Assembly (NCBI GenBank): GCA_964651315.1
Contig: CAZYXO010000023.1
Span: 1-14,350 of the forward strand
DNA length: 14,350 nt
Source of the DNA: CAZYXO01 sp964651315
GTDB taxonomy: Bacteria; Bacillota_I; Bacilli_A; RF39; UBA660
Direction of reading: 5' to 3'
The notes under the pieces were generated by a model. It saw only the letters and a list, made by a program, of their open reading frames with translations, was not told the origin of the DNA and made no database searches. Positions 1 to 4,695 of the stretch are shown in pieces. Every line of letters begins with the position of its first letter. The first letter of the stretch is position 1. Made by a program: the position numbers and the translations under genes.

Positions 1-129
1 ATGATTAATCACCCAACAACCTAAAACTGTATCCGGATTTTCTTCCGGAGTTAAAATAAACTCATTACTACTTACTTTTTTTGCTTTACCAACAACTGCT
101 TTAGTAACTATTTCTTTAAAACTAGCCAA
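1..129 (-). CDS. cotE: Outer spore coat morphogenetic protein CotE, N-terminal part (runs off the window)
   Basis: Only the first 43 codons are present; the gene continues past position 1. The visible protein reads ASFKEIVTKAVVGKAKK, then ...TPEENPDTVLGCWVINH, which matches the CotE N-terminus as I know it from Bacillus (a KEI-TKAVV-K start, then 'SP/TPE..P...LG.W.INH'). CotE is a soluble mother-cell protein that assembles the outer coat on the forespore. The start is TTG at 129-127, chosen because a near-perfect AGGAGGT lies at 142-136 with a 6-nt spacer and there is no in-frame ATG nearby. It is divergent from yidD, across about 130 nt. I could not identify a convincing sporulation sigma-factor promoter. 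Its presence suggests the organism, or a recent ancestor, can form spores. Family assignment rests on pattern recognition of a short stretch. Confidence 0.82.
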   Translation of the reverse strand, partial: MASFKEIVTKAVVGKAKKVSSNEFILTPEENPDTVLGCWVINH

Positions 130-204
130 AATAATACCTCCTTAATACAAATTTATGCGAATATATAAAATAATTTACTATTAATTTTAAATAGTTAAGC
201 ATAT

Positions 205-233
205 TTGATTTAAATTTACAAAAAAAGAATAAT
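205..233 (+). promoter_or_regulatory. Possible promoter of the yidD operon
   Basis: TTGATT (205-210), a 17-nt spacer and AATAAT (228-233) give a plausible vegetative promoter. Transcription would start near 240, just upstream of the ribosome binding site at 251-256. In such AT-rich DNA, matches of this quality also occur by chance. Confidence 0.38.
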
Positions 234-260
234 ATAGTAAAATATTTATTGGTGAGTTTA

Positions 261-485
261 TTGAAACGAATTATTATATTTTTTATAAAGTGTTATCAAA
301 TTATTCCTTTTTCATCTCATCAAATGTGTCGTCATATTCCTACATGTTCTAATTATATGATTGATGCTATTAATGAATATGGATGTTTAAAGGGAATAAA
401 ATTAGGTATAAAAAGAATATCTAGGTGTCGACCTTATGGTACTTTTGGGTATGACCCAGTAATTAAGAAAGAAGGACAAAAATGA
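261..485 (+). CDS. yidD: Membrane protein insertion efficiency factor YidD
   Basis: A 74-residue protein of the YidD family (usual length about 70-85). YidD is a small membrane-associated protein that assists the YidC/Sec insertion route. Conserved features are visible: an amphipathic/hydrophobic N-terminus (residues 3-16), CRHIPTCSNY (23-32), the KRISRCRPY segment (51-59) and GYDPV (63-67). I place the start at TTG 261 because GGTGAG at 251-256 sits 4-5 nt upstream and the resulting MKRII... matches the usual start. In-frame TTG 249 or GTG 252 would add three or four residues but would put the start on top of that ribosome binding site. The stop codon is TGA and overlaps the next gene's ATG (ATGA at 482-485), so translation of the two genes is probably coupled. 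Confidence 0.92.
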   Translation: MKRIIIFFIKCYQIIPFSSHQMCRHIPTCSNYMIDAINEYGCLKGIKLGIKRISRCRPYGTFGYDPVIKKEGQK

Positions 486-1339
486 AAAAATTAACTAAAT
501 TATTTATAATATTATTTACAATTATTTTAACAAGTGGTTGTTTTAAAAATGATACATTAGAAGGTGCTACTATTTATACAACTGTTTACCCTATTGAATA
601 TTTAACTGATGTTTTATATGGTTATAATTCGACAATTAAAAGTATTTATCCTACTGGTACTGAAGTAGAGAAATATGAACTTAAACCAAAACAAATTGAG
701 AAGTATAGCAAAGGTGATTTATTTATTTACAATGGTTTAACTAAAGAAAGAGATATTGCCAAAGACTTTATTAATAAAAATAAAGAAATATTAATTTTAG
801 ATGTATCTTATGGACTAAAATTTACCTATGGTGTTGAAGAATTATGGTTAAGTCCAAATAATTATTTAATGCTTGCTAAGAATATTGAAGAAAAATTAAT
901 TGAAATAAGTAATAATAAATATGCTAAAGCAAAAATCGAAGAAAATTATGCAGCATTTGAAGAAACTATTTCAATAATGGATGCTGATTTACGAAGCGTT
1001 GCTAAAAAAGCCCAAAGTAATGATAAAGAAACTTTAATTGTAACAAAGACAATGTTTAAATTTTTAGAAAGTTATGGATTTAAAGTTTTAGCACTTGATA
1101 ACGAAGAAGATGTAAGTGTTATTAAAACTGGTATGAAAAATAAAAAATTCAAATATATTATTATGACTAGTAATAATGATTTAACAGAAGAAATATCTGG
1201 ATATGTTTCTCAATATAGTGTTAAAACAGTATTAATTGATACAATGGAAACTTTAAGTGAAGATAGAGCAAATGCTAATGATAATTATTTATCTATTATG
1301 AATGAATTTATCGATAATATAAAAACTATTACAAAATAA
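482..1339 (+). CDS. ZnuA/TroA-like (cluster A-I) metal-binding lipoprotein lacking all histidines
   Basis: A 285-residue protein with a lipoprotein signal peptide: basic MKK, hydrophobic core 7-16, then TSGC with the lipidated Cys at 20. It would be anchored outside the membrane. The fold pattern is that of the ZnuA/AdcA/TroA substrate-binding proteins: 'IYTTVYPIEYLTDVLYG' (31-47), 'IYPTGTEVEKYELKP' (55-69), 'GDLFIYNG' (78-85), 'EELWLSPNN' (119-127), a long backbone helix around 128-175, and a second lobe from about 183. Known members bind Zn or Mn through His in 'PHDYEP', 'DPHxWL' and 'HxAF', plus an acidic residue. Here these become EKYELKP, EELWLSP and TKTMFKF, and the whole protein contains no His. 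Direct metal binding in the usual way is therefore unlikely. No permease or ATPase gene is adjacent. It forms an operon with yidD. The family call is good; the substrate is unknown. Confidence 0.8.
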   Translation: MKKLTKLFIILFTIILTSGCFKNDTLEGATIYTTVYPIEYLTDVLYGYNSTIKSIYPTGTEVEKYELKPKQIEKYSKGDLFIYNGLTKERDIAKDFINKNKEILILDVSYGLKFTYGVEELWLSPNNYLMLAKNIEEKLIEISNNKYAKAKIEENYAAFEETISIMDADLRSVAKKAQSNDKETLIVTKTMFKFLESYGFKVLALDNEEDVSVIKTGMKNKKFKYIIMTSNNDLTEEISGYVSQYSVKTVLIDTMETLSEDRANANDNYLSIMNEFIDNIKTITK

Positions 1340-1352
1340 CGTAATAGTTTTT
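1321..1352. terminator. Bidirectional terminator between convergent genes
   Basis: A perfect 12-bp stem: AAAAACTATTAC (1321-1332), 8-nt loop, GTAATAGTTTTT (1341-1352). A-runs and T-runs flank it on both strands. It overlaps the ends of the lipoprotein gene (+) and the ATPase gene (-) and would serve both. Confidence 0.85.
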
Positions 1353-2211
1353 AATTTATAAACTCGTTTTCATGTTCTTTAAAAAAATTATAATAAATTA
1401 AAACGTTTGGTAACTCTGTCCATTTTTCTGTTTTAACAGGTATTTCATCTAAATTATATATAAGAGCATCAGATAAGTTAAGTAAAAAAGGTGAATGGGT
1501 TGAAATAATAAATTGGCAATTATAAAATCTAGTTGAATCTTCAATAAACTTCTTTAATTTTATTTGGTTTTCTGCCGATAAACTATTTTCTGGTTCATCT
1601 AAGATATATAAACCAGATTCATTTATTTCCCTTTCCCAAAACATTAATGCTGATTCACCATTAGAATATTCAATAATATTATTGTTAACTAATCTTTCAC
1701 GAATATATGATGATTCTGTTTTTAAAACTGCATCTCTTTTGTTTTTTATTTCTTCATAAGATTCCCATAAATTATTATTAGCATTCTTATTACTCAAATA
1801 TTCTTTACTTAAATATTCTTTTTTACGATTAACATTCGCATTAATTGATCTAATATCTAAAAGCGAATCAAATACATCATCACTAGAAATAACTTTTATT
1901 TCCATAGGATTTTCAAATGACATTTCATATTTACACTCTTGAACATATAAATCAAAGTAAGTGCCCTTCTCTACTTCAGTTTTACGTATAGATTTTAATT
2001 TTTTAGAGATAATATTAAGGAGTGTGGTTTTGCCTGAACCATTACCTCCATAAAAAATAGTTATATTATCAAAAGTAATATTTTTAAAATCTTTTTTAGA
2101 GAACAAATGGATTGGATAATTACTATTAAATATCTGGCGTTTTTCTTCAAAACTCATTAAATTGTGTTCTTGATATTCATCTAGTAAAGCAAATTTTTTT
2201 AAGTAAATCAT
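1351..2211 (-). CDS. Small SMC/ABC-type AAA ATPase (COG3910-like)
   Basis: A 286-residue predicted soluble ATPase. From the start I use, it has Walker A GGNGSGKTT (55-63), an ABC-like signature SNGESA (183-188), Walker B LYILDEPE (201-208) and an H-loop STHSPF (237-242). The spacing between Walker A and the signature is short, so there is only a small insert and no long coiled coil. The C-terminal 'P.LIYYNFF.EHENEF' resembles the COG3910 group of stand-alone predicted ATPases. Related small ATPases occur as accessory or defence-linked genes, but none of the usual partners (TOPRIM or nuclease domains) is encoded here, so I assign no role. An in-frame ATG six codons upstream (2229) is unlikely to be used: the promoter predicts transcription to begin about there, and AAGGGA (2226-2221) is correctly placed for ATG 2211. 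The gene is the only one in its transcription unit. Confidence 0.85.
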   Translation of the reverse strand: MIYLKKFALLDEYQEHNLMSFEEKRQIFNSNYPIHLFSKKDFKNITFDNITIFYGGNGSGKTTLLNIISKKLKSIRKTEVEKGTYFDLYVQECKYEMSFENPMEIKVISSDDVFDSLLDIRSINANVNRKKEYLSKEYLSNKNANNNLWESYEEIKNKRDAVLKTESSYIRERLVNNNIIEYSNGESALMFWEREINESGLYILDEPENSLSAENQIKLKKFIEDSTRFYNCQFIISTHSPFLLNLSDALIYNLDEIPVKTEKWTELPNVLIYYNFFKEHENEFIN

Positions 2212-2234
2212 TTTATATCTTCCCTTCATATTTT

Positions 2235-2263
2235 ATTATACAATAGTTCGTTATGTTTGTTAA
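2235..2263 (-). promoter_or_regulatory. Promoter of the AAA ATPase gene
   Basis: On the minus strand TTAACA (2263-2258), a 17-nt spacer and a perfect TATAAT (2240-2235). The predicted start of transcription (~2228) falls at the first in-frame ATG (2229), which supports translation from the second ATG at 2211. Confidence 0.72.
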
Positions 2264-2310
2264 GTAAAAATATGTGTTTTCGTAAATTATCATAAATAAT
2301 GTGTTTTTTC

Positions 2311-2339
2311 TTGACTAAACAGCATTTTAATTATAAAAT
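2311..2339 (+). promoter_or_regulatory. Promoter of tRNA-Ser
   Basis: TTGACT (2311-2316), 17-nt spacer, TAAAAT (2334-2339). Predicted transcription start is near 2346, about 14 nt before the mature tRNA 5' end. Confidence 0.65.
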
Positions 2340-2359
2340 ATAGAAGTAATCTTGGTTAT

Positions 2360-2450
2360 GGAGTAGTACTCAAGAGGCTCAAGAGGCGTCCCTGCTAAGG
2401 ATGTAGATCGGGTAACTGGTGCGAGAGTTCGAATCTCTCCTGCTCCGCCA
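2360..2450 (+). tRNA. tRNA-Ser, anticodon GCU
   Basis: A class II tRNA of 91 nt including an encoded CCA. Acceptor stem GGAGTAG (2360-2366) pairs with CTGCTCC (2440-2446, one G-T pair), discriminator G 2447. The anticodon stem CGTCC/GGATG encloses the loop CTGCTAA (2392-2398), with anticodon GCT at 2394-2396, reading AGC and AGU. There is a long variable arm, then the T arm GAGAG-TTCGAAT-CTCTC (2423-2439). The gene's 3' end is the integration site of the downstream element: the last 15 nt plus TT recur at 4018-4034. After integration the intact tRNA would carry the 3' end brought in by the element. Confidence 0.96.
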
Positions 2451-2452
2451 TT
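2436..2452 (+). repeat. attL core (within the tRNA-Ser 3' end)
   Basis: TCTCCTGCTCCGCCATT. It is part of the T arm, acceptor stem and CCA of tRNA-Ser, and recurs at 4018-4034 with one G-to-A change. Confidence 0.85.
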
Positions 2453-2462
2453 AATGAATTTA

Positions 2463-2484
2463 AGCCCTTAAAATAAGGGTTTTT
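2463..2484 (+). terminator. Terminator of tRNA-Ser
   Basis: Stem AGCCCTTA (2463-2470), loop AAA, TAAGGGTT (2474-2481, one G-T pair), then a T-run to 2484. It lies inside the element boundary, so it was probably brought in by the element; the ancestral tRNA terminator would be the one at 4048-4067. Confidence 0.8.
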
Positions 2485-2500
2485 AATTTATGAAATGTTG

Positions 2501-2522
2501 TTTAGGTACTATTTAAGTACTA
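2501..2522 (+). repeat. Left integrase arm-type site (tandem 11-bp repeat)
   Basis: Two adjacent copies of TTTARGTACTA: TTTAGGTACTA (2501-2511) and TTTAAGTACTA (2512-2522). The same 22-bp unit, differing at one base, occurs at 3892-3913 in the same orientation. In the circular form of the element the two would lie on either side of attP, as integrase arm sites do. The function is inferred. Confidence 0.65.
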
Positions 2523-2541
2523 CTTTTTATAGAATTAAATA

Positions 2542-2611
2542 ATTTACGGCAATCGAGTAGAGAAAAAGTTTCATTAAAATTAATATTTTTCTCTCTCACA
2601 CCACCGTAAAT
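2542..2611. repeat. Long interrupted inverted repeat
   Basis: An outer stem ATTTACGG (2542-2549) pairs with CCGTAAAT (2604-2611). Inside, GAG (2555-2557) faces CTC (2595-2597), and AGAGAAAAA (2559-2567) pairs with TTTTTCTCT (2586-2594), leaving an 18-nt loop. This would form one hairpin of about 70 nt. It lies between the left arm site and the small ORF. No T-run follows, so it is not an ordinary terminator. It could be a protein binding site, an element-specific recombination or transfer site, or a transcribed structure. Confidence 0.6.
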
Positions 2612-2643
2612 ACTATTTGCAGTCATTATTAGAAAAAGGACAA

Positions 2644-2724
2644 ATGAACAAAAACGAAGAAATTAGTCAAGAAGATTTTGATAAATTAATTAAATATGCT
2701 ATGACAAAAAAAGTATATTTTTAA
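2644..2724 (+). CDS. Short ORF upstream of the DUF3800 gene, possibly frameshifted
   Basis: A 26-codon ORF starting MNKNEEISQEDFDKLIKYAM and ending in TAA directly after a run of five T (2718-2722). AAGGA lies at 2636-2640, only 3 nt from the ATG. In the -1 frame the reading stays open beyond the T-run for 18 more sense codons (LKEQNLKEQGDNYED...) to TGA at 2776-2778, overlapping the start of the DUF3800 gene. This suggests a gene of about 45 codons carrying a one-base change in a homopolymer, or a slippage product. I do not recognise the family. It may be a small element-encoded protein or the remains of one. Confidence 0.4.
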   Translation: MNKNEEISQEDFDKLIKYAMTKKVYF

Positions 2725-2757
2725 AAGAACAGAATCTTAAAGAACAGGGAGATAATT

Positions 2758-3624
2758 ATGAAGACAGAAAAATGGTATGAATATCCACAAAAAATTAAAG
2801 TTTGGACAACAAATATTGATTATGTTATGTTTGTAGATGAAAACAATAGTATAGACAAGCAACAAATTATATATAAAAAAATCATAAATAAACTTCCTAT
2901 ACTTGATGATGAAAAGTTTTTTACCATCACTGGATGTATCTTTGATAGAAAAAATTATTCAAAAATGAGAAATGACATAAGAAAACTTAAAGATAAATAT
3001 TGGGAAAATGGTTATTACTATGATACAAAATCCAAAGAATCAAGATATGTTTGTTTCCATTCGAGAAATATAAGAAGACACGATGGTGCATTTAATGATA
3101 AGGTTATTAATCATAGCGAATTTATTAATGATTTGAGTTTTACATTAAAATCAACTAATTGTAAAGTTATATCGATTACTATAAATATTGAAAGTTTTAT
3201 TAAAAATGGATATACACAAAATATTTATGAAATGGCATTCGATTTATTACTCGAAAGATTAATATACGCTACACCAAACAATGCAAAAGGCATAATAATG
3301 TTAGAATCACGTGGAAAAAACGATGATAAAATACTATTAAATCATACCAAAGATATAATATTTAAAAAAGGTCGTAATAAAATACCATCAACAGAATTAC
3401 AGAAAAAAATATTAGGAATTTATTTTAATCCAAAATGGTATGGTGGTCATTCTTCAACTTTTGCAGGTTTAGAAATAGCGGATTTATTTTCCTACCCTAT
3501 ACATCAATACATAAAACTTAAAAGAGAAAATCTATCTTTTAATATAATAAAATCAAAAATTGATGGATTTCCAAATTTTGAAGGTAAAGGTTTAAAAATA
3601 TTTCCAAAAGAAAAGAACGACTAA
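2758..3624 (+). CDS. DUF3800 domain protein (RNase H-like fold family)
   Basis: A 288-residue predicted soluble protein. The N-terminal 'YVMFVDENNS' (22-31) corresponds to the DUF3800 'DESG' motif, with Asp27-Glu28. A middle 'IIMLESRGKNDD' (179-190) fits the family's second acidic strand. The C-terminal 'AGLEIADLFSYPI' (236-248) matches the typical 'lQLADl' helix with Asp242. The Asp/Glu pattern and known family structure suggest a nuclease-like fold, but the reaction is not established. Members are common in phages and integrative elements. The ribosome binding site AGGGAG (2746-2751) is 6 nt from the ATG, which fixes the start. The gene is intact although the rest of the element is eroded. 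I see no clear promoter; it may be read with the short ORF upstream. Function unknown. Confidence 0.8.
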   Translation: MKTEKWYEYPQKIKVWTTNIDYVMFVDENNSIDKQQIIYKKIINKLPILDDEKFFTITGCIFDRKNYSKMRNDIRKLKDKYWENGYYYDTKSKESRYVCFHSRNIRRHDGAFNDKVINHSEFINDLSFTLKSTNCKVISITINIESFIKNGYTQNIYEMAFDLLLERLIYATPNNAKGIIMLESRGKNDDKILLNHTKDIIFKKGRNKIPSTELQKKILGIYFNPKWYGGHSSTFAGLEIADLFSYPIHQYIKLKRENLSFNIIKSKIDGFPNFEGKGLKIFPKEKND

Positions 3625-3638
3625 TGCCGTCCTTAAAC

Positions 3639-3674
3639 GCACGCTATACAACGTGCCCCGAAGCGTTCTGCTTC
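3639..3674. other. GC-rich pair of adjacent hairpins
   Basis: Two back-to-back hairpins: GCACG (3639-3643), 8-nt loop, CGTGC (3652-3656); and GAAGC (3660-3664), loop GTTCT, GCTTC (3670-3674). By my count 28 of the 50 bases at 3625-3674 are G or C, far above the surroundings. On the minus strand the region lies directly behind a strong promoter (3684-3712), so it is most likely the 5' part of a transcript. An alternative pairing AACGC with GCGTT (minus strand, 3669-3665 with 3640-3636) would exclude the GAAGC/GCTTC hairpin. A 14-codon ORF starts at the predicted transcription start (ATG 3677, TAA 3635-3633). It may be an sRNA, a leader, or the remnant of a leader whose gene was lost. Confidence 0.5.
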
Positions 3675-3683
3675 CATATACAA

Positions 3684-3712
3684 ATAATACCATAAAAAAT
3701 ATTACTTGTCAA
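3684..3712 (-). promoter_or_regulatory. Strong minus-strand promoter inside the element
   Basis: A perfect TTGACA (3712-3707), 17-nt spacer, TATTAT (3689-3684). This is one of the best sigma-A type matches in the window, yet no minus-strand gene follows. Transcription from about 3677 would run through the GC-rich hairpins and then antisense to the 3' end of the DUF3800 gene. The spacer contains one copy of a 15-bp direct repeat. Confidence 0.7.
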
Positions 3713-3745
3713 ATATAGTATATTGCATTTCATAAAAAATATTAC
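3691..3745. repeat. Two direct copies of CATAAAAAATATTAC around the minus-strand promoter
   Basis: Identical 15-bp copies at 3691-3705 and 3731-3745, exactly 40 bp apart. The first fills the -35/-10 spacer and the second lies upstream of the -35. A spacing near four helical turns and this placement suggest operator sites for a repressor, but AT-rich repeats also arise by chance or by local duplication. Confidence 0.5.
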
Positions 3746-3761
3746 ATAAGTTGTTTAAAAT

Positions 3762-3887
3762 CTTATATCTTTAGTCACTAAATATTTAGGTCATTCAAAT
3801 ATTGCTACAACTTTAAACGCATATACACACTTATTCAAGAATAAATTTGAGGAAATCATTGACACAATAAATAAAATAAAAGTATAA
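3762..3887 (+). pseudogene. Tyrosine integrase, C-terminal remnant
   Basis: The frame that ends in TAA at 3885-3887 reads ...LVTKYLGHSNIATTLNAYTHLF, then a Lys-rich tail. This is the end of a phage/ICE tyrosine recombinase: LGHS carries the catalytic His and the Tyr of 'LNAYTHL' is the nucleophile. The frame is closed by TAA at 3756-3758, and the HxxR box, first Arg and N-terminal domains are absent from the window. About 40 codons remain of a protein that normally has 350-400. The tail lies next to the right arm site and attR, as expected for an element whose int gene sits at its right end. Confidence 0.85.
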
Positions 3888-3891
3888 TGAT

Positions 3892-3913
3892 TTTAGGTAC
3901 TATTAAAGTACTA
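3892..3913 (+). repeat. Right integrase arm-type site (tandem 11-bp repeat)
   Basis: TTTAGGTACTA (3892-3902) followed by TTAAAGTACTA (3903-3913). It matches 2501-2522 at 21 of 22 positions. It begins 4 nt after the stop of the integrase remnant. Confidence 0.65.
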
Positions 3914-3980
3914 AAAATTTGAAACAAAAATTTTTACAATGGATTGTTAATCGTATAAAACGGCATATGTAAGAGGAAAA

Positions 3981-4009
3981 TTGATACACAAAAAATAAAA
4001 AAACATATT
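3981..4009 (+). promoter_or_regulatory. Possible promoter at the right end of the element for the HD gene
   Basis: TTGATA (3981-3986), 17-nt spacer, CATATT (4004-4009); TATTAT at 4006-4011 is an alternative -10 with a 19-nt spacer. There is no room for a promoter between the terminator at 4048-4067 and the HD gene, so a site here would have to read through that terminator. Weak evidence. Confidence 0.3.
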
Positions 4010-4017
4010 ATTAATTT

Positions 4018-4034
4018 TCTCCTACTCCGCCATT
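4018..4034 (+). repeat. attR core: displaced tRNA-Ser 3' end
   Basis: TCTCCTACTCCGCCATT, the copy of 2436-2452 with G changed to A. The single change would break an acceptor-stem pair but is free to drift, because this copy no longer belongs to a working tRNA. The following bases (TTTTAATAAATGAAT) also resemble those after the intact tRNA (TTAATGAAT). Confidence 0.82.
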
Positions 4035-4047
4035 TTAATAAATGAAT

Positions 4048-4067
4048 AGTCCAAATGGACTTTTTTT
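4048..4067 (+). terminator. Former tRNA-Ser terminator, now upstream of the HD gene
   Basis: AGTCC (4048-4052), loop AAAT, GGACT (4057-4061), followed by T to 4067. It lies 13 nt beyond attR, where the tRNA's own terminator would have been before integration. It ends only 4 nt before the region of the HD gene's ribosome binding site. Confidence 0.8.
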
Positions 4068-4082
4068 CATAGAAGGAGAAAT

Positions 4083-4679
4083 ATGAATACCGAAACTATT
4101 AATAAAAGCGATATATTTAAAACAGAAATTGATTATGTAAAGAATCCTAAATTTAAAAATGATTTAGTTTATTTAATAAATCATTTGCCTGATTATTTTT
4201 TTGAAATACCTGCATCATCGACTGGAAAATATCATCCTGATTATGCTTTAGGTGAAGGTGGTTTAATAAGACACACAAAAGCAGCAGTTAGAATCTGTTT
4301 TGAATTAATAGAAAATCCTTTATTTAAAGAAAAATATACAAGTGATGAAATTGATTTAATGCTTATAAGTTTAGTTTTACATGATGGAATGAAATCTGGT
4401 AAAATTAAAAGTAAATATACTAATATTACTCATCCATTAATTATTTGTGATTATATTAAAGAAAATAAAGATAATTTAAGTTTTACAAAAGATGAATTAA
4501 AATTTATAACAGATAATATTAGTTCTCATATGGGTCCTTGGAATAAAGATTATGATGGTAATGAAGTATTACCTATTCCGAAAAATAAATATGAAAGATT
4601 AATTCATATAAGTGATTATTTAGCAAGCAAAAAATTTATTCATATAAACTTTGATAAAAATAACAACATTATCGATTAA
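4083..4679 (+). CDS. HD-domain phosphohydrolase-like protein
   Basis: A 198-residue protein with the HD-domain metal ligands in order: His64 (GGLIRHT), His100-Asp101 (LVLHDGMK), His117 (ITHP), His149 (ISSHMGPW) and Asp178 (HISDYLASKK). This arrangement fits the HD superfamily of metal-dependent phosphohydrolases, including a five-ligand set as in HD proteins with a binuclear site. The substrate cannot be told: nucleotides and cyclic nucleotides are typical in the superfamily. AAGGAG (4073-4078) lies 4 nt before ATG 4083. It is a chromosomal gene immediately right of the integrated element, and a terminator hairpin stands directly before its ribosome binding site. It converges with the double phosphoesterase gene. 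Confidence 0.82.
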   Translation: MNTETINKSDIFKTEIDYVKNPKFKNDLVYLINHLPDYFFEIPASSTGKYHPDYALGEGGLIRHTKAAVRICFELIENPLFKEKYTSDEIDLMLISLVLHDGMKSGKIKSKYTNITHPLIICDYIKENKDNLSFTKDELKFITDNISSHMGPWNKDYDGNEVLPIPKNKYERLIHISDYLASKKFIHINFDKNNNIID

Positions 4680-4692
4680 TGTTGTTATTTTT
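4656..4692. terminator. Bidirectional terminator
   Basis: A perfect 16-bp stem: AAAAATAACAACATTA (4656-4671), loop TCGAT, and its complement (4677-4692). It includes the stop of the HD gene and lies 3 nt before the end of the convergent phosphoesterase gene. Confidence 0.88.
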
Positions 4693-4695
4693 TAT

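Larger units (their letters stand above)
2436..4034. mobile_element. Eroded integrative element in the 3' end of tRNA-Ser
   Basis: The element is bounded by a 17-nt direct repeat (2436-2452 and 4018-4034, one mismatch) made of the tRNA-Ser 3' end. Core to core it is 1,582 bp, too small to be an intact element. Inside lie paired arm-type direct repeats near both ends, the C-terminal tail of a tyrosine integrase next to the right end, a DUF3800 gene, a short ORF and two structured non-coding stretches. No excisionase, relaxase, replication or structural gene is left. The order (tRNA, cargo, integrase end, right att) is the usual one for tRNA-targeted elements. Most of the original element appears to have been deleted, including all of the integrase except its tail, so it cannot mobilise itself. 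Confidence 0.85.

Noticed and set aside
2463..2484. Reading this hairpin as an insertion-sequence end
   Set aside because: It has the position and T-tail of a tRNA terminator, and no transposase or target duplication accompanies it.
3691..3745. Possible CRISPR array or tandem repeat
   Set aside because: There are only two 15-bp AT-rich copies with one 25-bp gap and no cas genes; better explained as operator-like repeats or a local duplication.
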